From Paracoccaceae bacterium (GTDB lineage Bacteria; Pseudomonadota; Alphaproteobacteria; Rhodobacterales; Rhodobacteraceae), in the NCBI GenBank assembly GCA_027489355.1, contig JAIXZY010000071.1, positions 1 to 64,000 of the forward strand: a stretch of DNA of 64,000 nt, in the 5' to 3' direction. The notes under the pieces are model-generated. The model was not told the DNA's origin. It was given only the letters and a program-made list of their open reading frames with translations, and did not search any database. The stretch's first letter is position 1. Every line of letters starts with the position of its first letter. The position numbers and the translations under genes were made by a program. Shown here one piece after another: positions 34,618 through 41,587 of the stretch.

Positions 34618-34642
34618 CGACCGGCGCAGACCGCGCCGGTCG
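34618..34642 (+). terminator. Perfect hairpin after recombinase gene
   Basis: CGACCGGCGC, loop AGACC, GCGCCGGTCG gives a perfect 10-bp GC-rich stem 9 bases after the recombinase stop. No T run follows. It also lies downstream of the convergent ATPase gene ending at 34,755. Confidence 0.5.
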
Positions 34643-34754
34643 GCCCGGACCCGCCTATCGTCGGGCTGGTTCTCTCTGCCGTCCAGCTTCCTCAAGCCAG
34701 ACGTCGGTGACACCTTACAGCATGATCTTGCAAGTCAAAATCGGAAGAGCAGTC

Positions 34755-37232
34755 TCACTGCGCCGGTGCCGCCGCGAACTCGAACTGAGCCTCGCAGCCT
34801 TCATGCGCGCAGACCGGCTTTTTCAGAGTCAAGGGCCGCTGGAATTTCGTTCGGCTACACTTCTTGCACGCAAACTGGCTGCGGAAATTTTTGAACTCCT
34901 CCCAGCGCGCTTTCTCGTCCCCCATCGAACCATCGCCATACGGCCCGTCTTGGAAGTGGCTGCCAAAGTTCTCGATCTCGCCCTTCACCAAGCTGTCGAG
35001 GAACCGGTTTTTGACGCCCGGCACCAGCGCCGGTACCAGCTTGGCATCCTTGAGCAAGCCGGCAAGCGCCGAAGCCAACTCGCTGCGTTCGTAAGAGTAG
35101 GCCCTCTCTAGCGGTCGGATGCGGACGCTGACCCCGAAATCCCGGCATATGCCGAGAAGCCATTCCTCCTCGGCCTGGCGCATATCGTTGGCTGCCGACT
35201 GGCCCGCCGCCCAACGTGCCTCAATCATCTCATCGCTGACCTTATCATCAGCGAAACGCGGCCCGTAGGCCGGGTCGAGACCAATGATCCGGGTGAAGTG
35301 CCACGACTTCGCTTCAAGCTGATCCTTCAGATAATTGAAGAACCGCTCGTCGTGAGTGGTGATCAGGATCTGGCAGTCACCGAACATGGTGGCGATGAGC
35401 CCGGCGATAGTGCGCCTATGATCCGCATCATAGGAGGTTACGATGTCGTCGAGCGCGATGATGGGCGCGCCTGCATTAAATTGTTTGATCGCCGCCATGC
35501 GCAGCGCGAGCGCCACCGAATGGATCTGTGAGTCGCTCAAGTAGCCGCCCGGCTGCACGCCCGTGCGGTTCTTGGCGAAGTCGATCAGGAGGTTGAGTCG
35601 CTGTTGGTTCGTGTCGTCTTCCGCCGGCAGCTCCAGCCGGATTGGCGTGGCGCCAGCGCCCTGGATCAGCTTGTAAATATCGTTCATCGGTGTCTGAAGC
35701 TTGTCGAGCAGGGCCTGTACCTTCTTGCGGATTTCGGCCGAGATTATCGTCGCCTGCGCCGTCAATGCGTTGGAGAGTTTCCCCAGCTCATCGAGCGTTC
35801 CCAGCGCAAGGTTCCGCTCAGTCTGTAGCTCCAGCAGTCGATCGATCTTCGACTTGGCCTTGATATTGGTGTGGTCGCCTTGCTTCGATTCGATGTCGGC
35901 GATGGCCTGATCGAGCGTGGCGAGTAGCTTGGCAATTGCCGAAACAATGTCGGCCGAGGCCGGAACGGCACTCTGAGGCCAGCCGGCGATGCCTGCTTGA
36001 TAGGCGGTAAGATCGGCTTTCAGTGCCGCCTCGCCGTCGCCGAGGTGCCCAATCAGTCCTGGCAGCGCCGCTACCAACTGGGTATGGGCCTTGGTCGCCG
36101 CAGTCTTGGCCTCGTCGAGCGCCTTCTTGGCGGCAGCGTAGTCCGCCAACTCCTCGAGGTGCTTGGCGACGTGTTCCCGGATCTTCTCAGCGCTACCAGC
36201 CGCCGTGTCCGCTACAGGAGTCGCGCAGACGGGGCAAATGTCAGGTGCCGCCGCCCCTTCGGCAAAAAGCGGCTCTGCGGCTTTCCACAAAGCCTGAAAC
36301 ACGGTGCTCGCCGCCTTGCCGCGTTCTTCCGCTTCTTTAGTCTCAGCGGCGGACAGCACCGTGACAGCCGCGTCAAAGGTCGGAATCGCACCGCTGACGA
36401 CAGTCTCGCCGCTTTCCGTGTCCGTCGTCTCCGCCCGCAAAGCGGCAGCGGCATTGCGGATCTGGCGCAGGCCCGCAAGCCCGATCTTGTTCTCCTCGGC
36501 CTTGGCGCGCGATTCCAGTTCGAGATAGGCCAGATCGCTGGCCTCCAGCGCCGCCAGCACTAGCGACGAATCGAGTGGCGCCAGGGCCGACGTGTTGGCG
36601 TGGGAGAGCACGGCAGCCGCATCCCAGGTTTTCACCGCCTGGGCCGTCTCCTTGGCAAGCTGGGTGTCCACGCGCTGCAGCGCCGTCTCGTCCTCGGCGG
36701 CGGCCTTCACCTGGGTGCGCAGCGAGCGAATGTTCTTCTGCACCTCAACCAGCGGGCCGAGCTGCAGCCAACGCGCGACATCCGTATAGCGCTGTTCGGG
36801 CGTATGGATTTCGACGAATGTGCGCAGCGCATGCCCGCGGATGATCGGCGGCACCGCAAAGCAATCGTTCACAGTCGCGGCCACCGCCGGTATAGGTCGC
36901 TTCGCCCCCGTCGCCGTTCGGCTGCCGTTGGTGGAATCCTTGCCCGAGACCACGCCGATCGTAACCGCCGCCACAATCTTCGCCTCCTCAGCCAGATTGT
37001 GCGCCAGCGCCACGGGTCCAGCCTGGTTGTTGATTGCGCGCTGCCCGAGCCTTTCGAGCGTGCCGTCCTTGGAGAACATGAATTCCAGCGCATCGATGAC
37101 GCTGGATTTGCCGCGGCCGTTAGGCGCGAAGATCGCTAGGCAACGCTTCTTGCTCAAATCGAACGTCTTCGGTTGGAGATACGCGCGAAACCCGGAAAGG
37201 CTCAAGGATTGAAGGAAGTAAGGATCAGTCAT
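34755..37232 (-). CDS. SMC/RecF-like AAA ATPase with zinc-hook motif
   Basis: 825 residues from ATG 37,232 (the frame is open 14 codons further). Walker A APNGRGKSS at 36-44; a helical, coiled-coil-prone middle interrupted by a single CPVC zinc-hook-like motif at 333-336; ABC signature-like YLSDSQ near 564; Walker B PIIALDDI near 590-597 with a D-loop; switch region ITTHDERFF. The C-terminus adds a zinc-ribbon-like element with CKKC and CAHEGC. This architecture resembles Rad50/RecF/LmuB-type ATPases found in DNA repair and in defence islands. Its start overlaps the stop of the small gene in front by 8 nt. No nuclease gene is adjacent. Defence role is inference from family and island location. 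Confidence 0.8.
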   Translation of the reverse strand: MTDPYFLQSLSLSGFRAYLQPKTFDLSKKRCLAIFAPNGRGKSSVIDALEFMFSKDGTLERLGQRAINNQAGPVALAHNLAEEAKIVAAVTIGVVSGKDSTNGSRTATGAKRPIPAVAATVNDCFAVPPIIRGHALRTFVEIHTPEQRYTDVARWLQLGPLVEVQKNIRSLRTQVKAAAEDETALQRVDTQLAKETAQAVKTWDAAAVLSHANTSALAPLDSSLVLAALEASDLAYLELESRAKAEENKIGLAGLRQIRNAAAALRAETTDTESGETVVSGAIPTFDAAVTVLSAAETKEAEERGKAASTVFQALWKAAEPLFAEGAAAPDICPVCATPVADTAAGSAEKIREHVAKHLEELADYAAAKKALDEAKTAATKAHTQLVAALPGLIGHLGDGEAALKADLTAYQAGIAGWPQSAVPASADIVSAIAKLLATLDQAIADIESKQGDHTNIKAKSKIDRLLELQTERNLALGTLDELGKLSNALTAQATIISAEIRKKVQALLDKLQTPMNDIYKLIQGAGATPIRLELPAEDDTNQQRLNLLIDFAKNRTGVQPGGYLSDSQIHSVALALRMAAIKQFNAGAPIIALDDIVTSYDADHRRTIAGLIATMFGDCQILITTHDERFFNYLKDQLEAKSWHFTRIIGLDPAYGPRFADDKVSDEMIEARWAAGQSAANDMRQAEEEWLLGICRDFGVSVRIRPLERAYSYERSELASALAGLLKDAKLVPALVPGVKNRFLDSLVKGEIENFGSHFQDGPYGDGSMGDEKARWEEFKNFRSQFACKKCSRTKFQRPLTLKKPVCAHEGCEAQFEFAAAPAQ

Positions 37233-37458
37233 TCGCCACCTCGGGTTCAGGAGGATTGGCACGTTCGCTTGCAAGTTTCACGATCGCATCCTTGGCCTGA
37301 GTTACGGCGTTCTGCGCTGGGTCCACTTTCAGGATGTGAGTCCTAAGGATGTCCGCCATGCCGACATCGACCCCTTCCTTTCCCTTAAGACTTTCTCCTA
37401 GTGCTGTAAGAAATGCGTCCGGCGTATCTGCCGTTTCTGCTTTGTCTTCCACGCGCAT
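37225..37458 (-). CDS. Small acidic protein coupled to SMC-like ATPase
   Basis: 77 residues from ATG 37,458, with GGGG just upstream; an in-frame TTG at 37,467 is an alternative. Acidic and helical: 'DTPDAFLTALGESLKGKEG' then 'LRTHILKVDPAQNAVTQAKD'. No signal or membrane helix. The 8-nt overlap with the ATPase gene implies translational coupling and a stable ratio of the two products. No known family recognised. Confidence 0.6.
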   Translation of the reverse strand: MRVEDKAETADTPDAFLTALGESLKGKEGVDVGMADILRTHILKVDPAQNAVTQAKDAIVKLASERANPPEPEVAND

Positions 37459-37768
37459 GTCCCCCAAGTGTTTGCGCTAGAAGGTACGGCCAGAATGCAA
37501 GCAAAAGAACGAAATTTTCTCGTCATTCGCGTCGATCTCAATCCGTTACTGCTGCGAGGCGGTCGAACGGCCACAATCGCCGGACACGCGACTGCCAAGC
37601 CGCACTGCCTTTCGTCTGATTTCCGCCCTGAGACGAAACCTGGGGCAGATCTACGTGGGGTGCAATGTCCGCTTCCGCCGAAGATCGGCGGCGTCTTCGC
37701 GACCGCAGCGAAAGTCCGGTCTCCGCCCGAAGCGGTCACAAAAGCTGCTTCAGTAAGCCGATTGAAGC
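37459..37768. other. 310-bp intergenic region
   Basis: Lies between the broken H-NS-like gene and the ATPase operon, both minus strand. No gene is supported. It probably holds the promoter for the small gene/ATPase operon. Confidence 0.4.
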
Positions 37769-38089
37769 CTAGATCTCTACGGCCGCTGCCTTCGTTCCCG
37801 CCGGCAGCGCATCGGTGAACCACCCTAGCTTACGCCCATGTCCGGACCAAGCTACGGCGGCGTTCTCGGGGTGCCGGTACTTCGGCCCTGTTGCCCCTGA
37901 GCTCTTGCGCTTCGTCTTCCTCCCCAACAGGTCTGACAAGCTGAAGCCGAGCTCCTGTGCCTTGGCCTCGGGGGCGCTCATCGCTTCCTGTTTCTTGCGA
38001 TCTCCAAAGCCTTCAATCGCCTTTTGAATGTCCTTTTAAAGCTGCTTCAGTTCCAAAATAGACAGGTTCCGCAGATCAATCGAAGCCAT
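37769..38089 (-). pseudogene. H-NS-like gene with in-frame nonsense codon
   Basis: Read from ATG 38,089, the frame gives MASIDLRNLSILELKQL, then TAA at 38,036-38,038 (codon 18), then KDIQKAIEGFGDRKKQEAMS and the rest of a 106-codon gene. The C-terminal half carries the H-NS DNA-binding motif 'KYRHPENAAVAWSGHGRK'. The N-terminal helices are exactly as expected for alphaproteobacterial H-NS-family proteins, so a single C-to-T change (CAA to TAA) explains the stop. Restart at an internal ATG (37,981) would give a 70-residue DNA-binding domain without the oligomerisation helices, which might act as a dominant-negative antagonist. Confidence 0.75.
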
Positions 38090-38289
38090 TTTCAGTCACC
38101 TCGCTATTTGTGGTCGAACATTAGTGGGAGGCGTTTCAGAAACAAGCAGAAAGTTCCGGGTCCGCAGTCAGTTCGACTGGACTTCGCGCGCCACCAGAGC
38201 GTTGCTGCGACCCATGCCCGGCTCCCACCCGGGCTTGGCTTGGTACCGGGGTTGGGCATTCCACCTGTCCCGCCACCTAGGAGCCAAGA

Positions 38290-38751
38290 ATGAAGAAAGC
38301 ACCAACCAAACCCCGCAAGACGACCAAGAAGTCCATCCGCGCTGCCGACACTCCGGCCGCTGAGACCGCATCGGCCAATGCGCCCACCGCTGCAGCGACG
38401 TCCACCCTGAAGCAGCCACGTCAAACGAAGTCCTCTCTTCTTCGCTCCCACCTGGGTGACCCAGGTGGCGCGTCGATGGCGGCACTGATGGAGATGACTG
38501 GCTGGCAAGCTCACACCCTGCGTGCGGCCCTCAGCGGGTTGCGCAAGGAGGGCCTGACGCTGACCAGGCGACGTGAGGGAGACGACACGATTTATGCGGT
38601 TGTGCCAGCTGCAGCTAAAGCAGCTGAGGCCGACACCATACCTACCGACGCGAACGCGGAGGCGGAGGTCGAGCCTGTTGCCCAGGTGGTGGACGGCGAC
38701 CCATTGTCAGACGCCGAACCCTCACTCCTGGTGACTGGGGCCGTGGCATGA
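38290..38751 (+). CDS. DUF3489 domain protein
   Basis: 153 residues with AGGAG upstream of ATG 38,290. A basic, Ala/Thr-rich N-terminus (KKAPTKPRKTTKKS) is followed by a winged-helix-like DUF3489 domain: 'SSLLRSHLGDPGGASMAALM' then 'MTGWQAHTLRAALSGLRKEG'. First gene of the conserved trio DUF3489-DUF2924-serine recombinase found across alphaproteobacterial islands, so it may regulate or assist the recombinase. Ends overlapping the next gene by 4 nt. Confidence 0.9.
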   Translation: MKKAPTKPRKTTKKSIRAADTPAAETASANAPTAAATSTLKQPRQTKSSLLRSHLGDPGGASMAALMEMTGWQAHTLRAALSGLRKEGLTLTRRREGDDTIYAVVPAAAKAAEADTIPTDANAEAEVEPVAQVVDGDPLSDAEPSLLVTGAVA

Positions 38752-39242
38752 CCACGCTCGCAGATCTCGAGGCGATGGACAGAGAAGGCCTCGCCCGTCT
38801 CTGGAAGGACTTATTCGGCGATCCGGTCCCGTCCGGCATGAGCCAACAGATGCAGCGGCGGTTCCTGGCCTTCGAGCTCCAGGCCAAAGTGGAGGGCAGC
38901 CTGCCCACCGCCCTCCGTGCCAAGCTCGACCGGATCGGCGCAGGTGAAGAGCGCAAGGCCAGTCCTACACTGCAACATGGTGCCCGCCTCCTACGCGAAT
39001 GGAACGGAACGACCCATGTCGTCGATGTCCTGCCCGATGGCTTTCTCTGGAATGGCAGGCCGCACCGCTCGCTCTCCGCCATCGCTCGCGCCATCACTGG
39101 TGCGCGCTGGTCGGGGCCGCGGTTTTTCGGGCTGGTCAGCGCAGAGGAGGGTTCCCGCGCCAAAAATCAGAATGCCAAGACTCCGAAGCGGATGATGCAG
39201 CGCCCCGCGTTCGGCGCGCCGAAGCGGGGAGATGCGGCATGA
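38748..39242 (+). CDS. DUF2924 domain protein
   Basis: 164 residues. Recognisable DUF2924 features: 'LARLWKDLFGDPVPSGMSQQ', 'QRRFLAFELQAKVEG' and the C-terminal 'LREWNGTTHVVDVLPDGF' with 'RSLSAIARAITGARWSGPRF'. Always found upstream of large serine recombinases in this kind of element; possibly an accessory or directionality factor, function untested. Overlaps both neighbours by 4 nt. Confidence 0.92.
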   Translation: MTTLADLEAMDREGLARLWKDLFGDPVPSGMSQQMQRRFLAFELQAKVEGSLPTALRAKLDRIGAGEERKASPTLQHGARLLREWNGTTHVVDVLPDGFLWNGRPHRSLSAIARAITGARWSGPRFFGLVSAEEGSRAKNQNAKTPKRMMQRPAFGAPKRGDAA

Positions 39243-40900
39243 CGCAGAAGCCGGTCGTCCGCTGTGCGATCTACACCCGGAAGTCGAGCGAAGAGGGTCT
39301 GGATCAGGCCTTCAACTCACTCGACGCGCAGCACGAGGCCTGTGCGGCCTATATCGCCAGCCAGCGCCACGAGGGTTGGAAGCTAGTTCCCGACCGCTTC
39401 GATGATGGCGGTCACTCCGGCGGCACGCTCGATCGCCCTGCCCTACAGCGCCTCCTCGCCGAGATCGACGCCGGTCGCCTCAGTATGGTCGTGGTCTACA
39501 AGATCGACCGGCTCACAAGGTCGCTCGTCGACTTCGGCCGTCTGGTCGAACGATTGGATGCCAGCGGCTGCTCCTTCGTCTCGGTGACCCAGGCCTTCAA
39601 CACTGCAACATCGATGGGGCGGTTGACGCTGAACGTGCTCTTGTCCTTCGCTCAGTTCGAACGAGAGGTCACCTCCGAACGCATCCGCGACAAGATCGCA
39701 GCCTCGAAGAAGAAAGGCCTCTGGATGGGTGGCGCCCTGCCCCTCGGCTATGATCGCCATCCCGATCCGATGCGCCGGGAACTGGTGGTCAATCGGGCAG
39801 AGGCCGAAGTCGTCGGAACACTCTTCCGCCTTTATGACGATCTCGGCAATTTGCGGCTGGTCGAGATAGAAGCTCAACGACTTGGTCTTCGATCAAAATC
39901 CGTGACCCTGTCGTCCGGTCAGGTCCGGGGTGACGCACTCTTCCAGCGTGGTCAGCTCCATCATCTCCTGACCAACCCAGTTTACATCGGGCGTATCCGA
40001 CACAAGGATCAGACCTATCTAGGTCAGCACACTGCGATCATTGAGCCGGACCTTTGGGACAGGGTTCAGGCGAAGCTCATCGCAGCCGCGGCACGACCCC
40101 GCGGCCGCAACGAGACGCCAACAGACTCCAGCATCCTCACCGGCAAGCTCCGGGAAGAGACCGGCGATCCTCTGACCCCCACCCATACCCTTCGCCATGG
40201 TCGGCGGTTTCGGTACTATGTCTCCAACCGCCTGATCGCCGGCGGCACCGATCCAACGGGGTGGCGGTTGCCGGGCCCGGCGCTGGAAGCAACTCTTCGA
40301 CAGATCGTCGTCGGGCATCTGCGCAAACAAGCTTCTTCGCACGCGATCCTGGCAGAGCCAGACGCCAGCGGCGCTGCAGAACTGCTCCGACGTGCACAAG
40401 CGATGGCAGATCGGATTGGGGCTGAGCCAGGCCTGGTGGGTGCCTTCATCGCCTCCGGGACCATTTGGCAAAATCGCTTGGAGCTGCACCTCGCCCCCAG
40501 TGCCATCGCTGGTGAACTGTCGGTGCCCGAGGTCGGGCTAGCTCCCGGATTACTGAACCTGTCAAATCCCTTCACCCTTCGGCGGCGTGGCATCGAGACG
40601 AAGATCATCGCCGGAGCGATGGTTCCTGCACCGGACCCGGTTCTGCAGCGCACGCTGGCTGAAGCGCATCAATGGGCGCGAGCCCTGAAGGAAGGCGTCC
40701 AGTTGATCGAGATTGCGCGAAGCACTGGGCATTCCAAACCCCACATCAGGGCGCGGATCGGTCTGGCCTTCCTCGCCCCCGATCTTCAGACCGCGATCCT
40801 TGACGGCCAGCAACCCGCATCTCTGTCGGTCGCCCAACTCATCCGATACGACCTGCCCAAGGACTGGAACGAGCAGCGTCGGCTCTTCGCGGTCATTTGA
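39239..40900 (+). CDS. Large serine recombinase
   Basis: 553 residues from ATG 39,239. The resolvase catalytic domain starts RCAIYTRKSSEEGLDQAFNS, with the nucleophile Ser in YTRKSS, continues 'VYKIDRLTRSLVDFGRLVER' and 'SFAQFEREVTSERIRDKIAA', then the recombinase domain ('LPLGYDRHPD') and a zinc-ribbon-like region without clear Cys pairs. It is the likely integrase/excisionase of the island, 426 bp from the tRNA-Ser gene. It is the last gene of the trio. Confidence 0.93.
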   Translation: MTQKPVVRCAIYTRKSSEEGLDQAFNSLDAQHEACAAYIASQRHEGWKLVPDRFDDGGHSGGTLDRPALQRLLAEIDAGRLSMVVVYKIDRLTRSLVDFGRLVERLDASGCSFVSVTQAFNTATSMGRLTLNVLLSFAQFEREVTSERIRDKIAASKKKGLWMGGALPLGYDRHPDPMRRELVVNRAEAEVVGTLFRLYDDLGNLRLVEIEAQRLGLRSKSVTLSSGQVRGDALFQRGQLHHLLTNPVYIGRIRHKDQTYLGQHTAIIEPDLWDRVQAKLIAAAARPRGRNETPTDSSILTGKLREETGDPLTPTHTLRHGRRFRYYVSNRLIAGGTDPTGWRLPGPALEATLRQIVVGHLRKQASSHAILAEPDASGAAELLRRAQAMADRIGAEPGLVGAFIASGTIWQNRLELHLAPSAIAGELSVPEVGLAPGLLNLSNPFTLRRRGIETKIIAGAMVPAPDPVLQRTLAEAHQWARALKEGVQLIEIARSTGHSKPHIRARIGLAFLAPDLQTAILDGQQPASLSVAQLIRYDLPKDWNEQRRLFAVI

Positions 40901-41326
40901 CAAGCGTGCAAGGGTGGAGCGACCTCACTTTCTTGACGCTCACACCCGCCCGGAACCCCGAAGTTCTGCGTTCCCTGTTCTTCCCAGATTCTTCCCTGTT
41001 CGGGGGATTTTCTTTCCCAGATACGGCAAACTGAATTCCCTGTTCCGGGCGAGCAGGGAATTCTCTCGTAACCCGCGGAAATCGCTCAGCTAATCGAGCT
41101 CCAAAACCAGCCAGACTGCCCGAGGAATCCAATCTTCCCTGTTAATTCCCTATTCCTGGCACGCGGGCAAACGGAACGAGACCGTCCGCCCGCGGAGACT
41201 GGAGGCGGAAACGCAGGGAAATCGGCGAGGTGACAGCGTCTCTGTTGTAAGGGCGCCCCGCTAACCTCCGGAAAAAGGGCGAAATTCCGTAGAGAGACGA
41301 AATGTCAATAATATCAAGGGTTTGGG
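40901..41326. other. Recombinase-to-tRNA gap with TTCCCTGTT repeats
   Basis: No gene. TTCCCTGTT(C) occurs at 40,971, 40,992, 41,036 and 41,135, with the complement GCAGGGAA near 41,053 and a variant TTCCCTATTCC near 41,146. Positions after 41,230 are ordinary. The repeats begin 70 bases after the recombinase stop and may be recombinase sites or element-end sequence. Confidence 0.6.
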
Positions 41327-41417
41327 TGGCGGAGACGAAGGGATTCGAACCCTCGAGACCCTTTAGAGGTCTGCGCCCTTAGCAGGGGCGTGCCTTCGAC
41401 CACTCGGCCACGTCTCC
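41327..41417 (-). tRNA. tRNA-Ser (anticodon GCU)
   Basis: 91 nt on the minus strand including an encoded 3' CCA (TGG at 41,327-41,329). The acceptor stem GGAGACG/CGTCTCC pairs perfectly (41,411-41,417 with 41,331-41,337). The anticodon loop CTGCTAA gives anticodon GCU, reading AGC/AGU. It has the long variable arm of a class II tRNA and the T-loop GGTTCGAATCC. It marks the right end of the accessory region. Confidence 0.97.
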
Positions 41418-41587
41418 GCCTGCCCGTTTATCGGGGCAAGACGGCGGGGGCAAGCGGAAAGGTTCGAGCGGGCAGAAGGATCGCAGAGAAGGCTTCTGTT
41501 CCGACAAGGCCCGGACTAACCTGCCGGAAATGGACCGGTCGTGCCCGCGTGCTGGGCAGGGTCGGTTGCGGTTTCGGGGATAACCAC

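Noticed and set aside
34755-37232. DndD, Septu PtuA or Lamassu LmuB identity for the ATPase
   Set aside because: The required partners (Dnd genes, HNH PtuB, or LmuA effector) are absent, so a named system cannot be assigned.
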